Shown: positions 25,102 through 35,282, numbered from the stretch's first letter. The stretch is 64,000 nt of DNA from an uncultured Spirochaetales bacterium (GCA_944393005.1 CALXYO010000008.1:1-64000), one strand, 5' to 3'. Translations and numbers: made by a program. The notes: generated by a model from the sequence alone, not told the origin.

Positions 25102-26458
25102 GCATCACCCCGCTTTCAATCATATAATTCCTCACTGCCGCACAGCGGACAAAATCCTCATCATGGCTTATGAGCAGAATTCCGGCGCCCCGTGATGCAA
25201 GCAGCTCAACCATCCGTGCGCTTTCACTGTAAGGAAGGGATGCCTCTATCTCATCCAGAATATAGAAGGAACGGCCGAGACTGTAATAAATGGCACACTG
25301 AAGTCTCTTTCTCTCTCCGTATGACATGAGCGCTGCACTGGCATCCAGATCAAGAGAGAACAGCATGGAGAGCTCCTCCAGCCTTTTCTCCTTTTCCGCT
25401 TTTGACACATAGAGAAAGGAGAAAGAGTATGAAAGCTCGTCCCTCACGCTGGGAAGGAAGATCTGGTAGTCGGGATTCTGGAAGACATAGCCGACCTGAC
25501 GCTGCAGAGTTTTCCTATCCGCCAAAGCTCCGTTCAGGAGAATACTGCCTTCCGATTGACTCTCAAGCGCGCACAGCATTCTTGAGAATGTTGATTTCCC
25601 GCTGCCGTTATCACCGCACAGCGATACGATCTCGCCCCTCTTCAGACGGAAAGACGGAACAGAAAGGGTGAAAAGTGAGTTTTCCCTCTCTTTTTCAATT
25701 TTTATGTTCACGGCTTCAAGGGTGCCGGTTTCTTTCACATCACGGGGATGAAGGGAAAAGGAGAAGTTTTCAAAGGCATCATCCTCATTTATTCTGACAA
25801 GTTTCCTCTCTTCTATCCTGTATACTGCGTCAAAAAGTCCGCGGAAGGAGGGTATGAAACGTGCAGATGTTACAATACATGTGAAATCGCCATCCCTGAT
25901 GACATTTCCAAGCTTTTCCTTCCAGAAAACATCAAGGTCGTCGAAAGACTCGTCGAAGATGACGAACTCAGGATCACTGATGAGCGCACAGGCTATGGCA
26001 AGCCTTTTCTTCTCTCCGCCGGAAAGGCCTGCAGGCATGACCGTACGGTAACGCTCCAGTCCCCATGCTGAAAGAGAGAGATCAATCCTCCTCTTCATCT
26101 CATCACGGCTTACGGCCAGTGATTCAAGCGGATATGCAAGCTCATCCTCACAGCTTGTCGTAATTATGTATGCCCCGGGATCCTGCGGAACAAGAGAAAG
26201 AAAGGACATCATTTCATGGGCACTTTCAATACCATTCCCATCATATGATATTTCTCCTTCAAGCTTTCCCTGATTATATGCAGGCGTCAGGGATGCAAGT
26301 ATTGAGGACAGCGTGGACTTACCGCTTCCGCACTCTCCCAGGATGAGAATCTTCTCTTTGTCCTGCACATAAAGATTCACACCATCAAAGATCTTCTCTC
26401 TGATGGTGTTACCATAGTTTTCATAGGCAAAACTCAGATTCTCAAGCTTCAGCTTCAT
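25091..26458 (-). CDS. ecfA: ECF transporter ATPase with two fused ABC domains
   Basis: This is the energising subunit, made as one 455-aa chain holding both ATPase halves instead of separate EcfA1 and EcfA2. The first domain has Walker A GECGSGKS, signature LSGGEKKR and Walker B FVIFDESFDD. The second has Walker A GDNGSGKS and a less usual signature, LMSYGERKR, with Walker B FYILDEIEASLP. The second signature lacks the canonical SGG, which suggests asymmetric ATPase sites. It overlaps the end of plsC by 17 bp and is followed by ecfT. Confidence 0.9.
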   Translation of the reverse strand: MKLKLENLSFAYENYGNTIREKIFDGVNLYVQDKEKILILGECGSGKSTLSSILASLTPAYNQGKLEGEISYDGNGIESAHEMMSFLSLVPQDPGAYIITTSCEDELAYPLESLAVSRDEMKRRIDLSLSAWGLERYRTVMPAGLSGGEKKRLAIACALISDPEFVIFDESFDDLDVFWKEKLGNVIRDGDFTCIVTSARFIPSFRGLFDAVYRIEERKLVRINEDDAFENFSFSLHPRDVKETGTLEAVNIKIEKERENSLFTLSVPSFRLKRGEIVSLCGDNGSGKSTFSRMLCALESQSEGSILLNGALADRKTLQRQVGYVFQNPDYQIFLPSVRDELSYSFSFLYVSKAEKEKRLEELSMLFSLDLDASAALMSYGERKRLQCAIYYSLGRSFYILDEIEASLPYSESARMVELLASRGAGILLISHDEDFVRCAAVRNYMIESGVMHEI

Positions 26459-27218
26459 GAGCTTTCACTTTCAGCCCTTTTATGGGAGGGAGCCTGTCAT
26501 ACGCCTCCTGAATCATGTTCTGCACCTTTTCAGGCAGACCATGAAGCTCTTCTTCACTCATGCCTTCCGTGTTGATATGAGGAAGGAACTGGATGTAGAC
26601 CGGACGGCGCAGCAGTGAATATCCGTCTTCAAAAAGTGTCCTTGTGCCTTTGAAGACAACAGGAACGATTATTCCTCCCACCCTGCTTGCCATTTTGAAG
26701 GATCCGGCCTTGAATTCATGTATGCGGCCATCCCTGCTTCTGGTCCCCTCTGGGAAGATTGACATCGGAACACCACGCTCTATCATTCGGGAACCGTCTA
26801 TGATCGCCTTGAGGGACTGGCGGGGATTCTTCCTGTCAATGTAAACGGCATCAAGGGCACGGAACCATGAATTGATGATCGGAAGCTTCTTTATTTCTAT
26901 CTTGCCGACAAAAGAACACCTGAGGTGCAGCGGCAGCACAAGCGCCACGATATCGAACATGGAGGTATGATTGCCTATTATGCAGTACCTGCCGGGAGCT
27001 GAGGGAATATTCTCCTTGTTGACGAAATGCACATTGCCGCCGAAGAAGAACATTATCCACCATGCTATGAAATAAAGAGAACCGTAGAGCAGGCTTGAAG
27101 CCGCACTCTCCTTTCCCCATTTTCTGAAAAGGAACACAAGACCGCACAGCGGATAGGTTATTATCAGGATCGGAACTACGAAAACGGCACCTATCAATAT
27201 TCTCAGAAACTTCAGCAT
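26442..27218 (-). CDS. plsC: 1-acyl-sn-glycerol-3-phosphate acyltransferase
   Basis: This membrane enzyme adds the second acyl chain to lysophosphatidic acid to make phosphatidic acid for phospholipids. The 258-aa protein has two N-terminal hydrophobic segments, then the catalytic NHTSMFD (H-x4-D) box near residue 83, IDRKNPR, and FPEGTRSRDG for glycerol phosphate binding. All four family blocks are recognisable. The start codon overlaps the stop of the ABC exporter upstream (TGATG), placing it in the long operon. The adjacent half-exporter could handle lipids, but that is inference. Confidence 0.92.
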   Translation of the reverse strand: MLKFLRILIGAVFVVPILIITYPLCGLVFLFRKWGKESAASSLLYGSLYFIAWWIMFFFGGNVHFVNKENIPSAPGRYCIIGNHTSMFDIVALVLPLHLRCSFVGKIEIKKLPIINSWFRALDAVYIDRKNPRQSLKAIIDGSRMIERGVPMSIFPEGTRSRDGRIHEFKAGSFKMASRVGGIIVPVVFKGTRTLFEDGYSLLRRPVYIQFLPHINTEGMSEEELHGLPEKVQNMIQEAYDRLPPIKGLKVKAHEAEA

Positions 27219-28951
27219 CAGATCATATCCTTCTTAATTGAATACAGTTTGTTGTATAACCCATTTTCCTTCATTAAGGAAGAGTGAGTTCCCTTTTCCG
27301 CGATACTTCCGCCTTCAAGGACGAATATCTCGTCACTGTCGACAATTGTCGAGAGTCTGTGGGCGATCACTATTGCAGTGCGCCCCTGCGACACACGGCG
27401 GAATGCCTGCTGGATCAGCTCCTCGCTTTCGCTGTCAAGGCTGCTTGTGGCCTCATCAAAGACTATTATGCGGGGATTCTTGAGAAACACTCTGGCTATT
27501 GACAGCCGCTGGCGCTGTCCGCCGGACAGGCGTGTTCCCCTTTCACCGACTTCGGTATCGAGCCCGGCAGGAAGTGAGCGGACGAAATCCTTCAGGCTGG
27601 CAGCCTCAAGAGCCGACCACAGCTCATCGTCAGTCGCATCTATCTTGCCGTAACGCAGATTCTCCCTGATAGAGGCATCGAAAAGGAAAACATTCTGCTG
27701 AACAAACCCGATGGCCTTATGCAGGGAAGCCTGTGTCACCTTTGTGATATCCTGGCCGTCGATGAGGATCTGTCCCTCATCAGGTTCATAGAAACGGGAA
27801 AGGAGGGAGACTATTGTTGTCTTCCCTGCTCCGGATTCGCCGACAAGAGCAGCGTTCTCACCCCCTGTGATATTCATGTCAAGGTGGCGCAGCACATAGC
27901 CGTCTTCACTTGTATAGGAAAAGCTCACGTCCCTGAACTCAACCCTGCCTTCTTTTATATCTATGTCCCTGGCATCAGGCGCATCCTTTATCTCAGGCTC
28001 TATGTCCATGACTTCCGTGAAACGCTCGAATGAGGCAATGCCCTGCTGAAGCTGTTCTGTGAAATTGATCAGACGGTCAATCGGTGAGACAACTACGGAT
28101 ACGTAGAGCGTGAATGTGACAAGCGTTGTCAGATCGGCATAGCCGAGTGCTATGAGAGCGGCGCCTCCGGCAACGGTTATGAGGTAGTAAATCTCCCTCA
28201 TGAAACCTATGCCAGACTGGTAGCTTGCCATCTGCTTGTACATTTCCTCTCTTGAATTCTTCAGCTTCGTATTTGACTGGCTGAACTTGTTCTGCTGGAA
28301 ATCTTCCTGGGCGAATGACTTGACTTCCCTTATTCCCTGAATGGAATTCTCCGCATCCACGTTCACATCTGCGATGGTCCGTCTCACCGCCCTGTTCTTC
28401 TCCTTCATCCTGTGTCCGAAGACTATGCCGTAGAACAGCATCACCGGCAGCGGTATGAGGGAAATGAGCGCAAGCGGTACTGAAACTGTGAACATGAAGA
28501 CATATGCAAGCACAATGGTAAGCAGGCTTATGAGAAAATCCTCAGGGCCATGATGCGCTATCTCCGCAATCTGAAAAAGATCATTTGTTATGCGGCTCAT
28601 TATCGTGCCGGTCTTAGTCCTGTCGAAATACGAGAAGGAAAGCAGCTGCAGATGATTGAACAGGTCCTGCCGCATCTCATTTTCTATCCTGACTCCGAGT
28701 ATATGTCCCCAGCGGATACGTATATATGTGCTGACTGCCTGAAAGACATACACTGCAAGCATCACGGAAAAGACAATGATCATAAGCCTCACATTCCCAT
28801 CTGCAACAGGTCCGTCAAGCAGATAGTTTGTCAGCAGAGGGAAAATGACAGAAAGAAATGATGAGATGACAGCAACGCTCATGTCCAGGACAAACAGCGC
28901 CATATGCGGTTTATAGTAAGAGAAGAACCGTCTGTAAAGACCCATTTTCAC
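27218..28951 (-). CDS. ABC exporter, fused membrane and ATPase half-transporter (MsbA/MDR-like)
   Basis: The 577-aa protein has an N-terminal six-helix type 1 exporter membrane domain (helices from about residue 15 to 300) and a C-terminal ATPase: Walker A GESGAGKTT, signature LSGGQRQRLS, Walker B IIVFDEATSSLD and the H-loop in IAHRLSTI. All motifs are intact. It should work as a homodimer exporting a lipid, peptide or drug; the substrate is unknown. It overlaps the helicase gene by four bases upstream and plsC by one base downstream. Confidence 0.92.
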   Translation of the reverse strand: MKMGLYRRFFSYYKPHMALFVLDMSVAVISSFLSVIFPLLTNYLLDGPVADGNVRLMIIVFSVMLAVYVFQAVSTYIRIRWGHILGVRIENEMRQDLFNHLQLLSFSYFDRTKTGTIMSRITNDLFQIAEIAHHGPEDFLISLLTIVLAYVFMFTVSVPLALISLIPLPVMLFYGIVFGHRMKEKNRAVRRTIADVNVDAENSIQGIREVKSFAQEDFQQNKFSQSNTKLKNSREEMYKQMASYQSGIGFMREIYYLITVAGGAALIALGYADLTTLVTFTLYVSVVVSPIDRLINFTEQLQQGIASFERFTEVMDIEPEIKDAPDARDIDIKEGRVEFRDVSFSYTSEDGYVLRHLDMNITGGENAALVGESGAGKTTIVSLLSRFYEPDEGQILIDGQDITKVTQASLHKAIGFVQQNVFLFDASIRENLRYGKIDATDDELWSALEAASLKDFVRSLPAGLDTEVGERGTRLSGGQRQRLSIARVFLKNPRIIVFDEATSSLDSESEELIQQAFRRVSQGRTAIVIAHRLSTIVDSDEIFVLEGGSIAEKGTHSSLMKENGLYNKLYSIKKDMI

Positions 28952-30567
28952 TCCCCTTTGAAAATACTGACAACCTTGGCCCAGAAACTCTTCTTCTCCG
29001 GCTTCGTGCTGATGTGCTGCGGTGCGCTTGTGATTGATGCGACGGGAGCCTTCACTCTGGCACTGCCGCTCTTCGCATTCTGCGCTTTCACACCTGACTG
29101 TGTATTCCGGTTTTTCTTCGGTGCACTCTTTTCCGCCGGTTTCCGAGTCTTCTTTCCATCTGAGGAAGAAGGCTTTGATGAAAATTCGTTCTTGTAGAAG
29201 GCAAGGCGCTCCTCAAACGACATCTTCGCAAGATTCTCATAGTCACTGTCAGAGAGTTTCTTCTCCTTCTGCTTTGCCGGCCTGCGTCCAGAGTCAGTTC
29301 CGGAGGAGGAAGCAGGCTTTCTGCCTCTATCTCCTCTTCTGTTCCTTCCATCATCCTTCCTGCCGTTTCTCTCCTTTGCACGGCGACGTATAGATTTCAC
29401 ATACTCAAGGCTCTTGTCCTCAACTTCCTCAAGACCGTATTCATCGCTCCAGCAGACAGGTATCTTCATCTGGATGTAATTCTCAATGGCCTCGAGCGAG
29501 TAGATATACTCTTCACTGGCAAGAGAGATCGCCCTTCCTTCCTTTCCCGCACGTGCAGTCCTGCCGATACGGTGAACGTAATTCTCATAATCTTCAGGAA
29601 GGTCATAGTTGACAACAAGCTCGAGATCATCAATCTGAAGACCGCGTGCCGCGATATCGGTGGCGACGAGAATCTCAAGTTTTCCTTCCTTGAGCTTGTC
29701 AAGCGCCCTGAGTCTCTCACTCTGCTTCATGTCCCCCATAAGATATGCGGATTTGTATCCGTTCAGCTTGAGACGCTGCGAGACCTCGACAGCCCTGTCC
29801 TTCGTGTTCGTGAAGATAAGCGTGCTCTTCGGCTGAAGCTTGTGAAGCAGCTGGAGAAGGAGGGTGAACTCCTCATCCTTTGCCACGTGGAACAGCTCCT
29901 GCTTGATCTTGTCAACTGTGATCTCTTCCGGCTGGCTTTCAAGCTCAAGCGGCTCATTCATATAAGACCAGGCAATGTTCCTGACCTTGACAGTCAGTGT
30001 CGCCGAGAGAATCATCGTCTGCCTTTCCTGAGGTGGAAGCATCATGGAGAACATTCTGTCCACATCATGATAGAACCCCATGTCGAACATCCTGTCAGCC
30101 TCATCAAGAACGACAGTCGTGAACATTCTGAAGTCAATCTTGTTGCTGGATGCGAAATCTATCAGACGCCCCGGCGTGCCGACATAAAGGCTGAGGCCTT
30201 CCTTCAGCTCCTCATTCTGTGCCCCGTAGCCGACCCCGCCGTAGAAACAGCCTGTCCTGAAACCTGGGACATACTTGCTGAGCAGCTCGGCATCCTCCTC
30301 AATCTGGAGCGCGAGTTCCCTTGTTGGGGCAACAACAAGCGCAGCGGGAAGCGCTGTCTTGGAAAGATATGCCCTCATGTATTTCTCAAGGATCGTTATG
30401 ATGTACACGGCAGTTTTGCCGGAACCTGTCTTTGACTGCACCATCACATCTTTGTTTGCAAGCGAATAAGGGAGTACGAGCTCCTGAACGGGCGTGCAGT
30501 CTGTAAAGCGGGCTTCACTGATGCCCTTCATTACGGCTTCACTCAAGCCGAGCGCAGAGAATTTCAT
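28948..30567 (-). CDS. DEAD-box RNA helicase
   Basis: This ATP-dependent RNA helicase probably acts in ribosome assembly or mRNA turnover. The Q-motif region starts at FSALGLSEAVMKGI. Motif I is SKTGSGKT, Ia PTRELALQ, II LDEADRMFD, III SATL, and the second RecA domain has IGRTARAGKEGRAISL. The C-terminal 160 residues are low-complexity and rich in Arg, Lys and Ser, an RNA-binding tail common in RhlE/CshA-type proteins. AAGGAG precedes ATG 30567. It overlaps the ABC exporter downstream. Confidence 0.93.
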   Translation of the reverse strand: MKFSALGLSEAVMKGISEARFTDCTPVQELVLPYSLANKDVMVQSKTGSGKTAVYIITILEKYMRAYLSKTALPAALVVAPTRELALQIEEDAELLSKYVPGFRTGCFYGGVGYGAQNEELKEGLSLYVGTPGRLIDFASSNKIDFRMFTTVVLDEADRMFDMGFYHDVDRMFSMMLPPQERQTMILSATLTVKVRNIAWSYMNEPLELESQPEEITVDKIKQELFHVAKDEEFTLLLQLLHKLQPKSTLIFTNTKDRAVEVSQRLKLNGYKSAYLMGDMKQSERLRALDKLKEGKLEILVATDIAARGLQIDDLELVVNYDLPEDYENYVHRIGRTARAGKEGRAISLASEEYIYSLEAIENYIQMKIPVCWSDEYGLEEVEDKSLEYVKSIRRRAKERNGRKDDGRNRRGDRGRKPASSSGTDSGRRPAKQKEKKLSDSDYENLAKMSFEERLAFYKNEFSSKPSSSDGKKTRKPAEKSAPKKNRNTQSGVKAQNAKSGSARVKAPVASITSAPQHISTKPEKKSFWAKVVSIFKGE

Positions 30568-30611
30568 GCATTTCTCCTTAATTTTATTTCAATTCTATCA
30601 TATGTTTTCTT

Positions 30612-31406
30612 TCATTCCACTTCCCATTTCCTGACCAGATCGCGGATCTTCAGGACAGTCTGGAAGTCACAGGGAACCGTCTTGCCGTCAAGGCGGCAGA
30701 CCGGCATCGCGGCCATGCTGGTCGAGCTGATGAAGAGGCTTGTCGCATTGCACATCTCATCAAGCTTCACGGCTCGCATCACGACATCAATGCCGAGCTC
30801 CTTTGCCGCCCTCAGCACCGATATCCTTGTGACACCGGAGAGAACTTCATTGTCCGGGGCGGTGAACATCGTATTGCCAATCAGGGCGTAGAAATTGCTG
30901 CGCGTTCCTTCCAGCACCTGATTATGCCTGTCGACAAGCAGGGCTTCGAATGCACCCTTGCTTCTTGCGTCATTGAGAGCAAGATAGCTGAGCAGCAGAT
31001 TGCTGGTCTTGCAGGTGGGAAGATACCGCTCACCGAAATACGTGGTCACTGCGACTCCTTCGCTGTAATACGAATCCGGGTATGTGATAAGAGGCTGCCA
31101 TGTGATGAAGATCATGCATTCGCTGCCGCCATATACAAGGATCCTCATCGTCGCATCCTCAAGATTGTCTTTCTCAATCAGCCTGTCAATCCATTCCTGC
31201 CATGGCACCGGTGGCAGTACAAGTCCGATCTGGGAGGCAGAGGACTCCAGCCTTTTTATATGATCGTCCAGATGGACCACATGACGGTTCACCACTCTCA
31301 ATGCCTCATAGACTGAGAAATTCGACTGGACTTCCCTTAACGTCACCGGAACGAGGGCATCCTCTTCCCTTATTATATTTCCATTCTTGATCGCACTTTT
31401 CTGCAT
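30612..31406 (-). CDS. Class IV aminotransferase (branched-chain or D-amino-acid type)
   Basis: A PLP enzyme of fold type IV, 264 aa. NFSVYEALRVVNRHVVHLD opens the protein, as in IlvE/Dat/PabC relatives. The PLP lysine is expected in the CKTSNLLLSYLA segment, followed by EALLVDRHNQVLEGTRSNFY, the PLP-binding Glu block. GVTRISVL and SLFISSTSMAAMPV follow in order. The exact substrate (branched-chain amino acid, D-Ala or aminodeoxychorismate) cannot be told from these motifs. It lies 44 bp upstream of the helicase gene and 71 bp after ftsK in the same direction. No strong ribosome site precedes ATG 31406. Confidence 0.85.
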   Translation of the reverse strand: MQKSAIKNGNIIREEDALVPVTLREVQSNFSVYEALRVVNRHVVHLDDHIKRLESSASQIGLVLPPVPWQEWIDRLIEKDNLEDATMRILVYGGSECMIFITWQPLITYPDSYYSEGVAVTTYFGERYLPTCKTSNLLLSYLALNDARSKGAFEALLVDRHNQVLEGTRSNFYALIGNTMFTAPDNEVLSGVTRISVLRAAKELGIDVVMRAVKLDEMCNATSLFISSTSMAAMPVCRLDGKTVPCDFQTVLKIRDLVRKWEVE

Positions 31407-31477
31407 AGCAAGGAATATATTAACGAGATTGAAGCTTAAAGAAAACCCATGAGAGACAGACTCTCATGGGACTTCCA

Positions 31478-34400
31478 TCATTCGTAACGGAGGATCTCGC
31501 GGGGTTTGGATCCGTTGGCAGGTCCGACAATGCCTTCATCCTCCATCTGCTCGACAAGACGCGCAGCCCTGTTGTAGCCGATCGAGAGCCTGCGCTGCAG
31601 ATAAGAGGCTGAAGCACCCTTTCTTTCAAAGCATATCTGCTTTGCCTTATCATAGAGGTCGGCATCGCTGCCCTCAAGACTTTCCTCGCTGATCGGGGAA
31701 TCATCCGGCTCAGGATCATCCTCAAAGATCGCCTCATCAAGGTAATCAGGTTCACCCTGACTCTTGACATGACGCACGATCTGATCGACCTCGTCCTCGG
31801 AAAGGAAAGCACCCTGTATTCTCACCAGACCGGGGCTTGACTGTGTGGACAGAAGCATATCGCCTTTGCCCAGCAGGTTCTCGGCACCCATCTCGTCAAG
31901 AACGATACGGCTGTTCATTCCGGAAGATGCGGCGAATGCGATACGGGTTGGGATGTTGTTCTTGATCGTACCAGTGACAACCTCACTGCTCGGTCTCTGT
32001 GTCGCCATGACGACATGTATACCGGCAGCACGGGCTTTTGCCATGATACGCCTTATGTAATCCTCAATGTCCTTTCCGATGACAGTCATCAGGTCGGCAA
32101 ACTCATCCATGATGAGCACGATATAGGGCATCTTCTCGGTGGCATAGCCGAATTCATGTATTCTGGCGTTGAAGTTTTCGATATTCCTCACCCCTGCCTG
32201 ACTGAACACATTGTAACGTCTGTCCATCTCCTCAACGAGCCAGTTGAGCATCTTGAGAACTCTCTTGGGCTCTGTTATGACCGGAGTCAGCAGATGTGGA
32301 ATGCCGTTGTACACATTGAGTTCGACAACCTTCGGGTCAACCATTATGAGGCGGACATCCTTTGGGCTCTTCGTATAGAGGATCGATGCGATGAGACCGT
32401 TTATACATACGGATTTGCCGCTTCCCGTGGTACCTGCGATGAGAAGATGCGGACACTTGGAGACATCAAGCACTTTCGGTTCGCCCTGGATATCGCGTCC
32501 AAGGATCATGGGGACATTCAGATTGGCCTTCTTAAGCGGAGAAAGAAGTTCCTTGAAGCCGACAGTCGCCCTTTTGGCGTTCGGGACCTCAATACCTACC
32601 GCGCTCTTTCCGGGAACAGGCGCAAGGATACGTATCTTCTGTCCTCCGATCCTCAGTCCGATGTTCTTTTCAAGATTGAGGACCTTCGAGACAAGCACGC
32701 CAGGAGCCAGAGTATACTCATAAAGAGTGATGGTCGGTCCCTTTACGATATCGGCAAGCTGGACGTCAACCTTGAAGTCGTGCATGACTGATTCGATCAT
32801 GCGGCCTGTGTATTCCTCATTCTCCCCCACTTCATATGTGGTCTGTGGGAAGTCCTTGAGAAGATCGGGAGAAGGCGGAGTATATCTTTTCCTCTGTCTC
32901 TGTATGATAGCCTTCTCGCCTGCATTGTTGCTGGTAAGTCCGCTTATTCCCACCTTGAATTCAATCTGGCTGTCAGAGCTGTCCTTGCCATTGCCGCCCT
33001 CATCTTCATCCATTATGCTCTCTTCCTCACCGACAAAGACTTCCTTCACGGCACTCTTTGCATGATGGACAGGCTCTGCAGCGGGTTCATGCACAACCTC
33101 TGCACTCTTCACGGCAGGAGAAGATTTCATTGCAGGTGCAGAGACGGAATGTACAGGCTCTGCCTTCACTTCCTCAGCGGCAGGTGAAACAGGCTTTTCC
33201 TTTTTCACCGGTTCAGCAGGTTTCACTGTTTCAGCAGCTTTCTGGATTGCAGGAGCAAAAGATGCGTCTGCATCCTCTTTCAGCGATATCTCAGCATCAG
33301 CCGCCCTGCTGTGCATGGGAGCGGTGTTTTCTGCATGATATGTGCGGGAAGGGAAATGGCTCACATCCGGACTCTGCACATCAGGAGCGGAATCAGAAGG
33401 TGCGCTGTCAGCTGTGTTTTTCCTCTTGAGCGACTCAAACAGTTTATAGCGTGGATGATCTGGAGAAAGATTTGAAGGAGCGAAGGATGATTCATTCTTC
33501 CTCTCATCCTTCTTTCCACTCCTGTCGTCATAGCCGATGATCGGATTGGGATTCGGTCCCGGTGTTATATGCTGGGCCTGGGATGCCTCAAGTGCACTTT
33601 CAAGCATGCCGCCCTTTTTGAAAAGACCTTTTTTAGGAGGCTCATTCTTCTCCTTTTCCTGAGCGATCATTTTCTCAACATTGCGTGCGCTGTTCTCAAG
33701 AACGGACATGCTGACCACATTGCCCTGCGGAATTGAGAAATCCTTTTCAGCATTCTTTTCCCGTACAGATGCTTTTTCCTCTTTTCGTCCTGAAGAGGTA
33801 AGGTCAACGATCTCCCCTTTCGGTATCGTGCTGAAGTCCGGTATGCGTGCGGTTGAAGGAAAGGAAAGCGGGCTGTCAGGATCAGGTGTGCTCCCGCTCC
33901 GTCCTGCAGCATCCACCTTGACAGAGACTTCGTCATCGTCTCCGCCTGCAGGGTAAACACCAGAAGCAGTACTGTCACTGTCCTTTTTTCCTTTTCTGTT
34001 TTTCTTTGCTCCGGCCTTTGCGGCAGCAGTCTCTTCCTTTGCCTTTTTCGTTTCTTCCTTCTTTCTCTTTTTCTCTTCCTTCGGTGAAAGATTCACTTCA
34101 GTGTTTTCCTCACTGACTGTAACCTCAGCCTGGGCTTTTGCAGCAAGAAGTCTTTCCCTCTTCTCCCGTCTCCTGCGGTAAACAGCATTGAGTGATGAAT
34201 TTATTATCGCAAGGATAAGACAGATGAGAACCTCCATGATGATGAGAACCACGACAAGCGAATTCTTTTCCTGACTTATGCGCGACATGAGGAATTCAGG
34301 CTCCGCGTTTCCCGTGAAGACGTGCACGGCGGCAAGAAGGGTATAATAAATGGCAACCGCAAGCGGCAGGAATATATAGTTGAAAGGCCGCTTCTTCCTG

Positions 34401-34642
34401 GAAGTCAGAATTATCAGGGAAAGAACGAAAGAGAGAAGCGCAGGAGAGAAAGTCTCATTGAAGAACCCTGTATATGTGATTACAGCTTCCCTCACACTTT
34501 CAAGCTGGGCAACGGGATGGAAGTTCCATGCCGCAAAAGCCGCTGACGCAAGAAACAGCAGGATGGCGGCAAGCAGAGATAAAACTCCGCCTTTTTTCTT
34601 TTTCCCCTCTTTCTTTATCTCATTCTCACGAGCCAAAGTCAT
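31478..34642 (-). CDS. ftsK: DNA translocase FtsK/SpoIIIE
   Basis: This septum-anchored, ATP-driven DNA pump clears and resolves chromosomes at division. The N-terminus has four hydrophobic segments (about residues 20-150). A long low-complexity linker rich in Lys, Glu, Ala and Pro runs to about residue 560. The motor has the Walker A IAGTTGSGKS, Walker B IVLIMDEFADLMTV and ATQRPSSEVVTGTIKNN. The C-terminal gamma winged helix includes GASASYLQRRLSIGYNRAARL. The length of 1054 aa is within range, on the long side because of the linker. AGGAG precedes ATG 34642, which overlaps the rsmG stop. Confidence 0.95.
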   Translation of the reverse strand: MTLARENEIKKEGKKKKGGVLSLLAAILLFLASAAFAAWNFHPVAQLESVREAVITYTGFFNETFSPALLSFVLSLIILTSRKKRPFNYIFLPLAVAIYYTLLAAVHVFTGNAEPEFLMSRISQEKNSLVVVLIIMEVLICLILAIINSSLNAVYRRRREKRERLLAAKAQAEVTVSEENTEVNLSPKEEKKRKKEETKKAKEETAAAKAGAKKNRKGKKDSDSTASGVYPAGGDDDEVSVKVDAAGRSGSTPDPDSPLSFPSTARIPDFSTIPKGEIVDLTSSGRKEEKASVREKNAEKDFSIPQGNVVSMSVLENSARNVEKMIAQEKEKNEPPKKGLFKKGGMLESALEASQAQHITPGPNPNPIIGYDDRSGKKDERKNESSFAPSNLSPDHPRYKLFESLKRKNTADSAPSDSAPDVQSPDVSHFPSRTYHAENTAPMHSRAADAEISLKEDADASFAPAIQKAAETVKPAEPVKKEKPVSPAAEEVKAEPVHSVSAPAMKSSPAVKSAEVVHEPAAEPVHHAKSAVKEVFVGEEESIMDEDEGGNGKDSSDSQIEFKVGISGLTSNNAGEKAIIQRQRKRYTPPSPDLLKDFPQTTYEVGENEEYTGRMIESVMHDFKVDVQLADIVKGPTITLYEYTLAPGVLVSKVLNLEKNIGLRIGGQKIRILAPVPGKSAVGIEVPNAKRATVGFKELLSPLKKANLNVPMILGRDIQGEPKVLDVSKCPHLLIAGTTGSGKSVCINGLIASILYTKSPKDVRLIMVDPKVVELNVYNGIPHLLTPVITEPKRVLKMLNWLVEEMDRRYNVFSQAGVRNIENFNARIHEFGYATEKMPYIVLIMDEFADLMTVIGKDIEDYIRRIMAKARAAGIHVVMATQRPSSEVVTGTIKNNIPTRIAFAASSGMNSRIVLDEMGAENLLGKGDMLLSTQSSPGLVRIQGAFLSEDEVDQIVRHVKSQGEPDYLDEAIFEDDPEPDDSPISEESLEGSDADLYDKAKQICFERKGASASYLQRRLSIGYNRAARLVEQMEDEGIVGPANGSKPREILRYE

Positions 34643-35271
34643 TCTCCTTTTTTTCTCAAAATAAGCATGTGTCGCACTTCATCAAGAAAGGGAACACGCA
34701 TTCTTACAAGCTCGCTGTCAAAGCCTTCAAGGCCTTCTGTCTCAGCCTCAACATAGCTCTGCCGGGCTTTGTATGCGTACAGCGCACCGCCTTTTGCAAG
34801 CAGCCTGTGTGCATCGCCTATTATGTCATAAAGCGGATGAAAAGCACGGAAAGTGACACAGTCAAATTCCCTCCTCACATCCTTCACATCATATGATATC
34901 ACCTCAACATTACCTAAGTTACATCTTAAGACAACATTTTTCAAAAAGTCCACACGCCTTTTCATTCTTTCTATGAGGAAAAACCGGTATTCCGGCATGA
35001 GAATTGAAAGGACTATGCCGGGAAAGCCGGCACCGGAACCCAGGTCGGCGACAGAACAGCCTTCCTTCTCCCTCTGCCTTATCACAGGGCAGCCGGCGGC
35101 GCAGTCAAGTATGTGACGTATTACAAGTTCATCCCTGTCTTCATAGGAAACAAGATGATAAACAGGATTGAAAAGTTCTATCTCGCTGATGTAGGTTTCC
35201 AGCTTCCTTATCATGTCAGCATCAGCCGCGATTGAAAGTCTTTCAAGTCCGTCTTCCAGAAGATCGTTCAT
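34639..35271 (-). CDS. rsmG: 16S rRNA (guanine-527-N7)-methyltransferase
   Basis: This enzyme methylates G527 of 16S rRNA with SAM. The 210-aa protein has NPVYHLVSYEDRDELVIRHI near the N-terminus and the SAM motif VADLGSGAGFPGIVLSI, both characteristic of GidB/RsmG, then FRAFHPLYD. ATG 35271 follows GAGGG; a GTG at 35286 overlapping the mnmG stop is the alternative. It lies directly after mnmG, a gene order found widely in bacteria, and overlaps ftsK by four bases. Confidence 0.93.
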   Translation of the reverse strand: MNDLLEDGLERLSIAADADMIRKLETYISEIELFNPVYHLVSYEDRDELVIRHILDCAAGCPVIRQREKEGCSVADLGSGAGFPGIVLSILMPEYRFFLIERMKRRVDFLKNVVLRCNLGNVEVISYDVKDVRREFDCVTFRAFHPLYDIIGDAHRLLAKGGALYAYKARQSYVEAETEGLEGFDSELVRMRVPFLDEVRHMLILRKKGE

Positions 35272-35282
35272 AACAGCATCCC

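Noticed and set aside
29572..30435. 287-aa frame opposite the DEAD-box helicase
   Set aside because: It is antisense to an intact helicase with all motifs; long mirror frames are common in this codon usage.
32015..32791. 258-aa frame opposite ftsK
   Set aside because: It mirrors the conserved FtsK motor region and has no ribosome site or family signature.
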